From Ciona savignyi (Eukaryota; Chordata; Ascidiacea; Phlebobranchia; Cionidae), in contig CH002657.1 of assembly GCA_000149265.1 (NCBI GenBank), positions 461,757 through 525,756 of the forward strand: DNA of 64,000 nt. The letters are read 5' to 3'. The notes beneath the pieces were generated by a model. The model was not told the DNA's origin and searched no databases. It worked only from the letters and a program-made list of their open reading frames with translations. Below are positions 25,471 through 40,000 of the stretch, in pieces (positions within the stretch are counted from its first letter, which is position 1; every line of letters begins with the position of its first letter). The translations under genes were made by a program, and so were the position numbers.

Positions 25471-28400
25471 TCAAACACCCGATAATTTTGATGATGGTCG
25501 ACTAACGTTCTCGTTTAGGAATTTCTTGTAGTCAAGTTTCCCACTTAAATCCTTGTCATATTTCGATAAAACGTGATAAACTTCATCCTCGTCCAGAACG
25601 ACTAGAAAAATATAAAAATATAAGTTCAGTAATATTTTACAAATTTTGTTTGTACCCACCAGCCTATTTATCGATGCTATACTTTAAAGCAGGCATGGGC
25701 AACATATTTTTGTAGCCTAGGCTATATTTAACGAAATGTGGCGATTTGTTTATGTTGGTGAAAAATGGTAATGCTAAAACCATATACCGTCTACACAAAT
25801 TAAACTTTCGATAATATATGTTGTAAGTTATACTAATATTGAGATTTTCAAAACATACGTTGATCTGACAATATTAGTTCCGCTAGAGAGCGCTATAGTT
25901 ACATACCGTTACACAGCCTCAACACACTGCGGAATTCGGGTAGCGTTAACATTCCATCAGATGATACGTCCATCTTCTTGAACGCCCTTCTTAGCGTGCG
26001 CCAGTCACCGGCAAGCTTGTAAAACAAAATGGAGAGAATGAGAAACGGTCTTGTAAGATTGTAGTGGAGGTATTTTGATACCAGTATCAAATGACGCGCA
26101 AAACACAAGATTCGCGAGGCAATTTGACCCATCACTCCGCCATGGCAAGAATTACGGGATTTAGTTTCGCGATCATTTCAACCAGAAACAATGTAACATT
26201 TAAAAAACGTGGACTTAAAACACATCTAGCAAATGGCTTAGGTTACTTTAGTTAGTAACATGTGCCTTTGATTTGTCTGTGTAATAAAAGTAAACAATTA
26301 ATAAAAAAAAGGAATTAAAACACAACGTAAAAACGTGGTAGCGTTTGGTAAATACCATATTTCACATTTAATTAACGTTCTAGCTTCGATAACACAATTT
26401 ACCTGCTGTTTGAGTTTTCCAGTTACTGCCTGCAACCCCTTGGTTGGTTTGCCCGTGGTCGCCGATCCAGGTAGCTCAGCTTGTGGATGGGTTAGTATGG
26501 TATGCATGTTGTTGCCTTCTTTCCATAACTGGCGTCGTTGAGCGAATGGACGCAGGAACTCCACGTAAGATACTCTGCATTGAAAATTGTACTGTGAATT
26601 GTACTGACTAAGGGGCCCAAGGCAAGGACATGCTTGACAAGTATTTGAATGATAAGATTTAACCAAACTATTGATTGCTGAAAATTAGTTTACATATTTT
26701 CATAATTCACGCAATTCCTTTGGCAGATCTATTTTTAATCTGTTAGATTAAACATCCCTTTATTAAAAAGCACAACTTAAGCAAGGTACTTTTCAATTAG
26801 CCCCGTTACGCTGTAACACACGTATAGGCTTAAAAATGAACGTAACTCCGCTAACGAAGTAAAACACAATCAAGGTTTATTGCGCTAATGTTTATAGCGA
26901 CGAATCTGACGGCTGTGTAGACTAATCGTTATCTATTAGAATTGAAAAAAAAACGATTTAAATTAAATTCGGTAGTTTTTGTATTTCCCAGGTTTACCTT
27001 CCATCTAACTGGGTTTCAAACTTGTTGCAGATTATCTCTGTCTCGTGATTAGTAAGATGAACACACAGTTCCATAAGAACATCACGGAACTCATCACGTG
27101 ACACAAATCCCGTGTGATAAGGATCCATCTCCACAAATTCTCGCCGAAGGTCTTCCCACAGGTAATCAACCTGCGTGTCATAAAAATATTACCTAAACGA
27201 CCGCATGAGCTAGGGCAACTTTTTAAGGAAAATATACAAAAACTTCTGTTTGCTTATATTTTATTATTTTAGTTCACAGAAAATTTATAAGGATTACAAA
27301 ACAAGCTACGTTAACCGAGGATAGCTAATGGGAGACAATCATATTGCCCAAAAGACACCGCCCGTTCCGTATTTAAATAGATTATTTTCAGCGATACACT
27401 TTCATAGAAACAGCAGTTTTTTTTGAGCTAACCATTCGGCCACGCGGCCTGACAGGTCTTTTGTCTTTACCTTTGCTCTCAGACTGTCCTCAAGCATATC
27501 TGCGGCACAGTTGAGTTTTCTCGATCTAATCATAAAATCATTGTCACCTCGTTGAGGGGGTGCAACCTTGGCATTCGGGAATGCTGCTGATCTGAAATAC
27601 GTCATTTGCTTACCTTAAAACACGTCGAACCAACTAACCAAACATTATACTTACTTAAGTGAATATCCGTAATGCCTGACAAACTGCAAAAAACTAAAAG
27701 TTCGGTTTTTGTTGACAATAAATGTTTCCCACAACCGCCGTATCTCGCCCCGTGTTACAGCAGGTACAATGTGCATTCTACAGGAAATGTTTTTTTAATA
27801 AGTTAAGTCGGATAAGAGAATATTGGAAAGGTTTTCATAATCTTGTTAGGATTTTAAAAGGCGTGTAATAAGAAAATTTTGGAGTTTAAGTAAATCCACA
27901 TTAAAGCATTGTTTTACAAGCAATTATATTTGGAGTGCGTTTATACTTACATGTTTATGCTTGATCTTAAGGTGATTTTTGCTATTACAACATTATTATT
28001 TTTTTTAAATCAATATCCATCATTATTTCAGGCATCTTCCACATACAAATAACAAAAGTAGCCCTGTGTTAACGCTTACTTTGACAAAAGTTGAAACATC
28101 ATTTCTTGGGTAAGCTTTCCTGAATTGTATTCGTCGAGTTGACGGAATTCTCCTTCCAATTTTTCCATGTCATTCCGTACTAACACACGCAGTATATTAT
28201 GCAGGTCATCCAAAGTTCTAAAAAACCGATTTATTTTATGCACACAATCATTATTAAACTTTTTATATAGAGTAAAAATATTATTAGGCTATGTAGTATT
28301 CATATTCGTTTTTAATAACGCCAAAACAACGCATACAAGGAATATGTTTTTACGAGTTTTCTTGCATAAAGTATTTTTTTCGTTTTTACAGCATTCCAAG

Positions 28401-31400
28401 ATTTTATATCAAACAACATGGAGCTAACTCTACCTTTCTTTTGAATTCTCGACAGCTGTTGGAACGACCACCGCAGGAGCTTTTGAAACCACCGATTTCC
28501 CATCCCATAGACTTTTAGCACCTTGTCTGTTAGAAATCACGTATGTTTTAATAAATATTTAAAAAAATCGGCTTTGTTTAAATTCGGATTTTTTCTAGCA
28601 AAAGGTATGTTAGCAAATATTGGTATTATAACTATAATAAAAATACCAGTACCGATCGTCAAAGTCAAGTTTTATTTTTTTCTGTTCTAAAATAAAATAA
28701 AAACGAATAGTTAATTTTTTGACTTTTAAAGATCAGTTAAGGACCACGGTCAATGACAACGGAAGTCTGGAATTCAATCTCCTTCTATATATTCTATAAG
28801 TTGTTTAGAGAACATTCTAGCCAGACAACCCATACTTGGTATCAAACTGTGCCATGAACTCAGGGTACTTAACAGCTCCGTCCTCGTTCAGCGGAACTTG
28901 TTCAACGAAGATTGAAAATTCATCATCGCTCATTTCTAACTGAAACCTATTACAACGGAATATATTTTGTAACAAAATCAATTGCAACCGAATAAAAAAA
29001 AGGATTTTTAATGGAGCTTAAATTATATCGGCTTTACACTTTATACAATTGTAAGGACAACCAAAAAGTATAGACGTATATTTCCTATTATATCACCGTG
29101 ATGCAAATACAAGTGGAGTTCCGTACTTTCAAGGCGAGTCTTTCTAACCTGCTTTCTATAGCTGCCCTGAACTCCTGTTGTGATATGACGTCTTCCTGGT
29201 GTTTGTCAATTTTGTGGAACATCCCGAGCAACGCCAAGAAGTCGGATTGAAACAACGTCATCATTTTTGACTCCACTGCGGTCACGGTTGACTTGGGGCT
29301 GATTGGACGTGGCTCCTTGTTGAACCTAGTAATAAAGAAGTTAAAAGATTTTTAAGATATTACAAATACTAAAACAAAAAACACCCTTGTTTGAAAACAA
29401 TGGTAATTCTAGCAATAAAAATTAAAACCCGCATTCAGTATCTACGTACAATCGATGAGATTTCTTTCTACTATTCTACAGAGATTTCTTCTTGACCTAC
29501 CTGTGTTTTGGGTTCGACAGAATGTTATGCGCCATGCCGGAAGCGCTACGATCCTGGAATTTATTGAGGAAATCAACGTAAGAGATCTCCCCACGTTCCG
29601 GCAGTCCACTCCGCGCAAGGAACATGTTTAGAGATGATTCTTCTCGGAGAAACAGGTCAAATTGGGACAATACTTGACGGAAAACCTCACGAGAAACCTG
29701 CGAAATCACTTAATCTAAACAAAGTTGACATAAACACTAGTTTACCCACCGGATTAATGGGTTCTACCAAATTGAAGGAACGTGTCTATCATATACAACA
29801 CACTGCAATAGCTCCGATAACCTGACGATGGGCGCGAGGTGATCTGACGATTGCCCGTGTGTTAACCCCCTTGGTTTTTCCATTCACGGGGATAAAGATG
29901 AATATCCTATCCTCCTATCTTATCCTTTAGTTTTATACAACACAAAAAGTTTTTATTCTACATTTTGCACATTCTTGGTCGACGTTTGTTGATACCTTGT
30001 GAATGACTCACTATGAAATCGTCTAAATGAAAAATAAAGATAGGTAATTGACAGTCCCACCTTTCCCTTGTTTTCAGGATCGCCCTTTTTAAACTCTCTC
30101 CTCATTGACTTGAATCCTTCACGAAATTTGTCCTTCAGCCATTTCTCTATGTCTATGGAGGTTTGACGTTCAGCCTCGCTTTGCCTCACTGACCGACCGG
30201 TTGGAGCTAACAACAAACGAAATGGTTACATTACTTATTTTAAAGGGCTGGAGTAATATTTACTAGTAAGTACACCAAGCTAATCTTTATTTCTACGTAG
30301 TACAGCCGCTGCACAGTTCATCTAGATTTAGACTGAGTTGCCATAGCTTACTTCCCCTACGGTTGGTTACAAATATATTGCCACCAACTTGCGAAAATAT
30401 ATAAATAATCCTTATAGGACAACACTCACGGGCAGAGTCGTATGTGACAGCTTGCTGTTTCTTCATCCTGGGAATCGACCTCACGGTGGTAGCAGAGGGC
30501 GACTTCGAATCGCGAAACTCAATGCCAAGCTTCTTAAGAAGTGTATTTGCTTTAACTACGCCGAGATTAGACGTGTCGTATCTAAATAAATTATAATATA
30601 TGTCTACAGACGATTGTAATTCACCAGGTTAAGAATGCGTTTGTTAATTGCACTGTCTCAAGAACTCACTTTTTCCATATCTTGTCAAATTCAGCATCAC
30701 TCATGTAGAAGCCAAGTCGGTTAAGAACATTTCTAAACTCGGGTGCCATGATTCTCTCTGAACCTCCTGGATTCATCTGCGGAACAAGATCAGCGAGGTC
30801 CAGGAACCGCTGTTTTGCTCGTTCTTTCAACTGTGCGTGGACCTGGAACGATATGGAAGGCTACAATACATATATGCTCGGCGATGGAGAAACACGTAAA
30901 TGCATAGGTACGCAATCATGCGCTTATGTATTGCGGGGTTATGGGTGTATGTATGGCTATTATTGAAGGTAATCTTTAATATATGAAGATGTATTTAGTA
31001 TATATCTGCTTCAATAGCTTAAATTGTCCCCTATGCACGGACTACTCTTCAACCTATATCATCGGTATGTAATGGATCACCTGTGTTGCAGTCATGCTGG
31101 CCCTTTCAGTTTGTGTTCTCGCCACTGGGTCGAGCCATCTCGGGTACTCGGATGAGACGCTCTCGCGGAACTGAGCGTAAAACTCTTCGAATTTTATAAC
31201 GTTCTTATCGTCCAATCTGAACCTAAGAAATAAGTAGAATTTAATACCTAAAATATGTCAAGCCGCAATGTTTTTGAGCATTAAGGCTATGACTCTTAGA
31301 TAATGGTTTTGATTTCAAGAACTACACTTGTACGTTAAGTAACACAAATTTACAACAATCGTTCTACATCAAACTTTCAATCATCAGCTGGCACTGCCAA

Positions 31401-33843
31401 ACGGGGCGAGGCCAATGTTAAATATCATCGATCAGATTTACCTTTTTAATAGATGTTGAAATTGTTTAGAAGTCAGGACCCTGCCCAGTAGTGACGTCAG
31501 GATGTGCATGAGTGCTTCCCTCGTAACGTTTCCTTTGCCTTCCGGGTCGTTATTTTTGAACGCCTGTCTCACACTGAAGAAACCGCCCGATTTGATCTTT
31601 TCTCTTAACGTCATTTCCAACTGCACAAAGTTGGGTGAAAAAGTTTCAAACATCTATGGAGCTCAAAATATACCCAGAGGGACAAAATAAGCATTCGTTA
31701 CGCATGTGACTAACAAATACATCTACAATTTGCACTGCATATATTATTACTGACTTCCGATAGAATATTTATATTATTTTCTTGTTGTTTGGATTGGCAG
31801 CTTTGTTCGGTTTAGTGTTTGCACTACAAAAAGATAGATTTGGGGCTGTTTGAAATATACCTGTCCACATTCTACATAGAATATGTGTTCAACAATATCA
31901 TATTCCATATAACATGTAATCTAATATGAAAAATATCCATATTAAAAAAAACGGCAATCCTGTTGAATATTTCAGTATTACACAATATAGCATAACTTAC
32001 TCTTACCTCATCTATTTCGATCCTGGTTTGGGTTCCAGGTCTGGAAAGAGTGGACAGTTTGCTTGCATTGCTCGCCCTAGTTTCGGCACGACTAATCACC
32101 GCACGATTACCTGTGAAATTAACTTTAAATATTCAATGTTAAGCAGGATAATAAGTGCGCGAGTTATTTTGTGGATTTTCGCAATTGGTGGATAATATAT
32201 GGTCATTTGGCCTGACGTGTTACGATGTTCTAATTGTTTCACAAGTTCCAATTAAGCATGGCAGTGACATTGCTGGTTGAGTTAGGTGTGATCTACTACA
32301 GTTAAATCTATACATTTAACTTGGAGCCGAAGTTAGATATGCAAGATATTGCTACTTACAAATGCAATATGATGTATATTGAAACTGTGCGATTTCATGC
32401 AAGAGTCTAAAAATATCTGTGATTTCGTGTACTTTTATTATACTACAATGTGCTAAAATCTAGTTTCAAGCATTAATATTATTAGTGGGAAACTAGTGAC
32501 GTAATCGCATCTTACCAAACATATTCCTTGCGGCATCACGCTGACCTGAAACGTAGCGCGATGGATTGCAAATGTGAAACACTTACCGAAAAATGCCAAA
32601 AAAATCAAAAAGTCGTTGCCAATAATGTATCACAACTAAGCGGTATCCTGCGTTGTATTTGCTTCAACAGAAGTCTTTTGTTAGCGAAGGCCGAGTAAAT
32701 AGAATCAATTGTCCCCAAGAATGTATTATGGTGGATATAGAATACTTGATGTTGCTTTATTTCGATTACAAAGGATTTGATACACAGTATGCACCACAAT
32801 ATTGCGCTACATTATTGATTTGAACCACCTTTTAAACATAGGACCACTTCATACTCGTGATTTATATGCATTTGGTGGTAACCAGAAATAAACTTTAGCA
32901 TTAGTATTTAGCGGGACTACAAGTGTATGCGGACTGGTGGTTTGGACGTTTTAAATTAGCTTTACAGCCAGAATACCCTTAATTTACTGGTTAAGTTTCC
33001 AACCAATGATGGGTTAGTCATAGTCACTATGATCGCTTTTCATATAAAACTAGGTATATACATCGGTCACGTTAATCATTATGCAACAGAACCGATCTGA
33101 ATAGCCGTATACACATGTAGTTGTGCTGGAAATAACACCAACTACCCAACGGAGTGGTACATTCTGTTTTACAACGTTTTTTAAACGTTCGTTGGGTTTG
33201 GATAAGAAATCAATTTCTACTTCACTTTCGCTTTTGGTAATAACGTATACGTTATAAAATAACAAAGCCGACATAATATATATATGTATATATTTCATTA
33301 TCACGCAGTGCCGTTGTAGTCTGTATATATTAAGTTTTATTATTTTTGATACCCCATTATCGGATCGGACACTTTGTACAAAAAATACTCAATGCTCCGT
33401 ATCTCTGTAAATTGTAATGCATTCAGTACAACAGTACCTCTAATAACTGGGTCGTTTAGAATTGTGTTTGACATAACGGATATTACATGCGGAAAGATAC
33501 AAAATGACAATCTTATTAACCAATTAACTATTCCATACACCACCAGCTCACCGAACACAGGTAAAGTTGGTTTGTTTGGGTCCTTTGAATGCACAACTTC
33601 AACTCCCTCGGGAATGCAATCGATCGGCATTTTCGGGTCCAAATCCTTTCTTCTTGGGCTCATCGCGTCGCGCGTTATCCTGTGGGGTTGTGGGGGCTCT
33701 CCCGCTCGGACACTGCCCCTGGTCACCCCTCGAACCGAAATGTTTCCGGGATTTTCAAGTCTGGAAAGCGGATGCTCTATACGCGGTAACATACCAACCC
33801 TACTGGCCTGACTTGCAGGCCGACTAAGCATAGTTTGTGACAT
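25471..33843 (-). CDS. EFCAB6: EFCAB6-like multi-EF-hand protein
   Basis: Nineteen exons in consistent phase: 33843-33552, 32545-32516, 32110-32007, 31620-31442, 31222-31081, 30842-30670, 30581-30430, 30206-30061, 29697-29501, 29325-29149, 28946-28830, 28526-28434, 28217-28080, 27777-27655, 27591-27471, 27170-26998, 26574-26403, 26015-25907, 25601-25471, giving about 922 residues. After an Arg/Ser/Pro-rich N-terminus come repeated EF-hand-like helices, with loops such as DPEGKGNVTREAL, DPENKGKVSREVF, DPYHTGFVSRDEF and DVSSDGMLTLPEF, many lacking full Ca-ligand sets. The last two (DWRTLRRAFKKMD, then YHVLSKYDKDLSGKLDYKKF) match the C-terminal EF-hand pair of vertebrate EFCAB6. It is shorter than human EFCAB6 (about 1,500). 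EFCAB6 is an axonemal, testis-enriched protein also known as DJ-1-binding protein; that role is inferred. No signal peptide or membrane segment is seen. Confidence 0.87.
29746..29926 (+). repeat. 5'-truncated SINE-like repeat in an EFCAB6 intron
   Basis: The 3' two-thirds of the family element is present: ATTAATGGGTTCTACCAAAT, then CTATCATATACAACACACTG, GGGCGCGAGGTGATCTGACG and ATGAATATCCTATCCTCCTA. The tRNA-like head is missing. Confidence 0.75.
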
Positions 33844-36135
33844 GGCTGAGTCCTCGACCACAAAGCGTTAAATTGTCCAATGTAGCCTAATTTCCCTTTA
33901 AAAGTTCAAAAACTGTTAAATTGAACATCGGCTGAGGAACATGTTTCATACTATTTGTAATCGTATAACTTTTCAGTGGTTGGTTAAACCGGCAAGTTTG
34001 TCTTTACTAATATGACATTAAACGCGCTATTTGACTTTTACACAATTAAATCTAAGCATTACTAAAATGTAGTAAAATGTTTTTTTTATCAGAAAAAAAA
34101 CATTTGCCGTAAGCTCAAGTACTAATCTGGAGAAAGAAATTAAAACATTGCAAAAATTCTTTTCCATGAGATTTAGAACATTTTGCTTCTTTCGGGTGTT
34201 CTCTAACTAGCGCTGCAAATGCTGTATTTACTCAACATATTCTAGTCTGATTTAAAGGTCTTTTTGAATTAGCTATAACTGTCTTGGACGCTTTAAATTG
34301 CTATTATAAAAACATGCTTCTGTTTTCACAACCAGCATAAGGTCCGATCGCTTCGATTCTGGATTCCGTCTCGAGTACCCTGTTCCTATAGCAACTTACT
34401 TCACAATGGTAACAATGGGACTAGACCCTCCCATTGTGCGCTAATGTTTCTCTTTTTGTTTCGTGATATTGAAACTCCGCCAATACGAACTCTTGAAAAA
34501 ACGAAGACCTCGAAATTGGTCGAAAAACGTGTACGACATCGTGCTGCCAAAAATGCCTAAAATTAGGCATAACAGTAGATCTATATTGAACATAGAACGC
34601 TATATAACGTATAAAGTTATTTAGATATTTGAATAACCCTGCGTTTCGGTGTCGCATTTGTATGTTGTCTAAAAAGTGGCGATCTCCCTGATGTGTTTGA
34701 GTAGTGGAATCCTTCCAGACGTGCAGATCTAAATACGCGTACCATTTCAATTTCAGATCCGCGCTTGCAAATTAATCCGCATCCATCGCTAATTAGAATA
34801 AAATCAATCTACCAGCGGCACAGGTTGCCGCCCCAAATGTGATTTAATTGTCCATTTCAAGCTCTGCGCTGATACCGACTTGATAATTGGACTGTGTTAG
34901 TTAATAATTAATGAGGCATTGACTTATCAATCGAGGTTAAACGACGAAGTAATCAACTCACACCGTATGCCAGAGCAGGAGGCGAATTAACCTAATCTCT
35001 TTTGTTTTCCACTTTAAAATCACTGCTCTGTACACTGTAGGCTTTTAGGTGTGGCGCAGGGTTTGTCTATAATTTGGTCCGAACGGGGGCATGTTGCATA
35101 TGAGAAAAAATGGTCGATCTAAAATATCTCAGTAAAAAATTATTGGTAAACAAATGGCATTGGGCGAGGTATTATAGAAAACAACTGGACAGCTGATCGG
35201 GTAAATAGATGTCATCTTTGTTAAAATTTTATAGACACGAAACCCAATTTGTATTTTGCCCACTTTCCGAATCAACGTCCACACTTGATTAATTGAAACT
35301 TCAATTCCAGCTAACCATCGGATATTAATGGAAAGACGAAGGTGAATCATCTGCCGTTATAAGATCACAATTACAGATTTTACGGACGACAAACGAAGCG
35401 AGAAATTGCCGCGCTTTGGGAATAATTGACCCTGCTGCGCGCCACCTTGCGGTTAACATTTTTCGTATTTAGGGCGAGGAGTGGTCGACTATCGCACAAC
35501 AATCAGCATCGGTGCGACGTACGCAGAGACAGACAAGCAGAACGACACGCGGCCTTAAATTGAACCGGTGTTCGTAACGTCAATTCGCGTTAAACGAGTG
35601 ACAAACATGTCACGAGAATATTATAAAGCTATAATCTTACTAGTTTTTATTATCGCATACATCGTTCAGAATGGTGGCAGACTCATATAATCTAATGACC
35701 TTAACAAATCAGGAATCTTTTTTTCATGAACTTCACCGAAAGGAAGTTTTTTGTGGATATATGTAAATTGGCACATCGCAACATTTATGGGTATCAAGGA
35801 AAAATTATACGAGGCAAGTTATATAGAAATTCAGAAAACGAAATATTTGCTCTAAACCAACAAGTTCGAGGATAAAAGTTACTTTTTTTTATAATTTAAG
35901 TTACATTTTTATCAGCGAAAATGTTGCCATTTATTTGAGACGACTTTAAAATTTATAGTATTAAAAGATAAAATTCGAATAGAATAGAATGGGAATAATT
36001 ACAAGAATTTAGTCAAAATATAATAGTACCGTTGGTTTTTATATACAAAATTCAAGTCGTTGTTTTCAACGTTGCGTACACGTTTTTTGGACATGTTAAG
36101 TTTTGTTGGCGGATTGAAGGACTTTAGGATTGTGT

Positions 36136-36414
36136 TAATCCGAGTTTAGACCATAAGCAAATACATCAAGTGTAACGCACAGACACAAGTGTTAACTGTG
36201 CTGCACACCACAGTGCATTCCTGTCAAAAATGTTTTGAATCTGTAAAAGAGTTTAACGATACAGCGAACGTTTATTTTAATTTTTTAAGATAATTTTCTT
36301 GTTTATTTTTTGAACGAAGTTTTTGAACTGGTAACACTGAAAGTATTACAGAGGCGATGATAGGATTATGACGTAACAGAAGGGGTTGAGCAGGTGAGAA
36401 GTTTGATTTAATCC
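36136..36414. promoter_or_regulatory. Cluster of TAATCC/GGATTA sites upstream of Dmbx
   Basis: TAATCC at 36136-36141 and 36409-36414 and GGATTA at 36363-36368 are the consensus core for K50 homeodomains such as Otx, Gsc and Dmbx itself. The cluster lies 0.7-1 kb before the Dmbx start. Six-base sites occur by chance, so the regulatory role is an inference. Confidence 0.3.
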
Positions 36415-37083
36415 TCTTCAAATTTTGTTCCTCGAATCCGCAGACATTTAGTCCGCAGTGTTAGAGTTTGAGTTGGAATAAGTAGCAGAAAGAACTAGGG
36501 GAGGACGGAGTATTTAAAAGAAAGTTGTTTGTTGGCGACGCACACGCTAAACGTTTTATTTGTATATTTTATAAAACTTCACAAAAAAACGGTTCAAAAC
36601 AAAATTATTTAAAAATAATAAAATAAAAAAATCCAATAAACTAAAATGGTTTGCTGAAATTACAATTATAACAAATTTTAATCACATTGCAATAACGCAC
36701 CGATCAGACCGGGCATGTGGTGTAGAGCTAATGTCTACCGTTGTGTTTTTACCAAGTGTTTCACACGAGTATCGTACCATATAAAAGTAAATGGAAGTAT
36801 AATAGTTTTGCATTAAGGCCGGAAACCGTGCCGAAGAAGACATATGTCTTAGGCAGCAGTGAAAGATAGAAGATTTTAAAGAGTTTAAACAGTATCAGTG
36901 CACCATATTATCTAGCAGCACTTTAAAAGTAGACTCATATGATAAATTTATTAAATAAAATAGAAACATAACAATTTACCTAACCCATTCTCTTGGGTGT
37001 AACATTCATATTAATATTAAAATCGAGTAATTACCAGTTTCACAGACGTGTAGGAGTATATTTAAATACCACAAAGCTGTTTT

Positions 37084-37085
37084 AG
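37084..37085 (+). other. Lone 3' splice site before Dmbx start (trans-splice acceptor candidate)
   Basis: GCTGTTTTAG ends 9 nt before the ATG at 37095. No upstream exon is seen. It may be a spliced-leader acceptor; alternatively transcription starts nearby from the TATATTTAAATA sequence. Confidence 0.35.
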
Positions 37086-37094
37086 CTTTTAACA

Positions 37095-40000
37095 ATGAAT
37101 TATCAAGATGCAATTCGAGCACTGTCGGTGTTTAACGCATTGCAGCAGCAGCAGCCGCAACACCATCCGTACTTCAATGCGTACCGCGGCGCGGGCGGGA
37201 ACATTGCAGATACCCTTGCAGGTATAAGTATTTTCATTCCGGATGACATGTATAATTTTAAACCCAAACAATCGTATACCGGAAAGTTGATTTATACTTT
37301 TTTGTTTAAAAAAGACAAAAGTTTTTTTTAGAACTTCGGAATAAAATATTTTTACCATTTTATTATTCGATATACGCCATCTTCTCAATCTAGATAATCG
37401 ATAAACATGGTAGTGATGTTTTTATTTTTGTAAATAAGTGAATGCGGAAACGTTATCACAAGGGTAATCGTCAGATTAACTAGCGAAAAGGGAAGAGGGC
37501 ATTATCACACGGGCAATTTTCACATTACCTCGCACCCACCGTTTGGTTCCACTCATTAACCTTTCGGATGCTGCCTACCGCCGACACTTATACAGATAAA
37601 TCTAACCGAACTATAAATAGGAAGTTTCGAAATGACTTTAATTGAACTTACCACATTGATATGTTTGTATTTTATGATTTTAGACTCTATGCAATAAGCA
37701 ATTAATTTAAACTTTATGTGCTTAGATTTGATAATGAAAGGCGGCACCTTTCGGCGCAAGCACCGCCGCAGTCGCACAGCGTTCACAGCGCAGCAGCTCG
37801 ATGCCTTGGAACGAACATTCAAAAGTGGTCAATACCCGGACGTGGAAACAAGAGAAAATCTTGCACTTTGCACTGACCTCGCTGAAGCTCGTATACAAGT
37901 GAGTTGTTTCCAGTTATTTCTCCGACACAATGTTAATGCGTTCGACGGCGTAACGTACACAGAAAACATAATTACGTTCTAACCAAAAGCGCATTTAAAA
38001 AGAAAATGTGCAACAATTTACGGACTGTTTCGTTGAGTTAAACATTAAAACTAGATCTAAATACAATCTGACCTCAGCTTGACGGGTTAACTAAAGAACT
38101 CGCGCAACTTTACTAAGAAATAAAAAAACGCTAAACGAGAATAAAAAACGGTTGTAAGGTAAATAAAAAAACACGCACATTTAATAAAGACGGGAGTATA
38201 AAGTGTGGCGTTTTGAAGTAAACTATATATCGACTTACCAATGTCATTACAATTAGCTTGCACAACGTTAAGGTTTATTTTTACAGCGCATTTTGGCAAA
38301 TATCACGTCTTAGAGTTTAGAGTTATGTTAATTTTATTAGCACATTAGATTCGTGATTTAAAAGAGTTTATTCGTGGGTGCTGTAAAATAGGTGGCTTAT
38401 ATTTAATACACCTACACATGGGGTTTTATGCGGGGTGGGACTAATCCTTATTTGAAGTGGTTTGGACATAGCGTCGTCTTAATCCGGTTTCAGTGGGTTA
38501 AATCCGCTTGAGGACGGTGGGAAAAACAAACAATAGAAACATCTGTTCCCAAATTACGCGGATTCATACAAACCGACAAAACGAGGAATTTTATTAGATT
38601 GATTTAAAAAGGCACTGAAACTTAAACTTAAATCGTTTGGCTATATCAGTTTCCAAACCATTGCAGCACAATTCAGGGTAATAATTTAACTGATTTACCC
38701 AATTTAGCTCACTGTCGGGACCATCATGGCCTGTTATGAAAACAAATTTCAACAAACGAAAACTGCATTTAAAGATATCAATTCAAATCTAATTTCGGTT
38801 TATCCATAAAAATCCAGGTCTGGTTCAAAAATCGAAGAGCCAAATACCGTAAGCAGCAAAGGCTACTCAAAGCAGAGGAGACGCCCAACGATAACCAGGA
38901 TAAAAATGAAGGTAAAACAGAATATTGGTTCTCTCTTCCTACCTTTATATAGGGAGGGTGGGAGCATCCGAATATTGAAGGCATGGATTCCTTTGCCCTT
39001 GATTCATGTCAACATTTTCTCTGGAGTTATTCCAAAATCCTGATAAAATTTTGTTTATTATGCAAGAGTTTATCAGATAACCGTTATAGGTACATATATA
39101 ATATCCACTGAATAAAAAATATGTGTTGTCCATGATTCGCATGCTTTCCATTCAGGAAATAATCAGTTAACCACGTCCGCCCCGTTGGTCTAGCGGTTAA
39201 GTGCGTCGCCTTTCAATCGAAAGGTTGCAGGTGCGAAATCCCAGTTCTACTAAATTGAAGGAACGTGTCTATCATATACAACACACTGCAATAGCTCCGG
39301 TAACCCGACGATGGGCGGGAGGTGATCTGACGATTGCCCGTGTGATAATAAAGATGAATATCCTATCCTATCTTATCATCACATGCCAGGGATTGGTGTT
39401 CATATATGAGTATATATACTGGTAAAATTTTTGACAATTTAGTTTTTACTGACCTTGATCTATATCTGCAAAAGCTTTACCAGTAATACACCATTAAAAA
39501 ACGTTAAATGCAAAAAACTAACAAAAAGTTTCCTTATTTATCTCCAAATTAAACTAGAATTGTGTTAATTACTTAGTTATGTTATTTAAGCATTAAGTTG
39601 ATAAATATTTATTTTATTTAAAATACCTATTTATGACGCAGAAGCAGGAGTTGACGAGTCAACTTCAAGTAGTGATTCAGCAAATATAGAACCAGCAGCT
39701 ACTTCTGTTAAAATAAAAACTGAAAAGTAAGTTTATTAAACACTTTTAGATTGAATGTTAGGTCACAATTAACTTCTATAAGTGCATTAGTGAAAACAAA
39801 AAAGATGAGATAATCATATTTCTCATGTAGGTATCATATTTCTCAAGTAGGGACGGAAAATTGTAAGGTTCACTTAGACCCAGGTATTCGTCCGATTACC
39901 ACACTCACTGTCAGGTGATAAAAAGTGACTAGCAAATGCTGGTTTTACTGACAGGGCTACATATTAAAATAATAGGAAATTATACACATTCCAATGTATA

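Larger units (their letters stand above)
33844..37094. other. Divergent intergenic region between EFCAB6 and Dmbx
   Basis: There is no coding exon in this 3.2 kb. It should hold promoters for both genes and developmental enhancers of Dmbx. K50-homeodomain/Otx-type sites (TAATCC or GGATTA) occur at 34773-34778, 36136-36141, 36363-36368 and 36409-36414, three of them within 280 bp. An AT-rich TATATTTAAATA lies about 40 nt before the Dmbx start. Confidence 0.5.

Noticed and set aside
33374..33827. Overlapping + strand open frames opposite the first EFCAB6 exon
   Set aside because: They are antisense shadows of the Arg/Ser/Pro-rich exon at 33843-33552 and have no recognisable product.
39178..39245. 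Possible tRNA gene in Dmbx intron 3
   Set aside because: The A- and B-box-like sequences belong to the head of a SINE-like repeat that recurs with the same body elsewhere; no full cloverleaf was evident.
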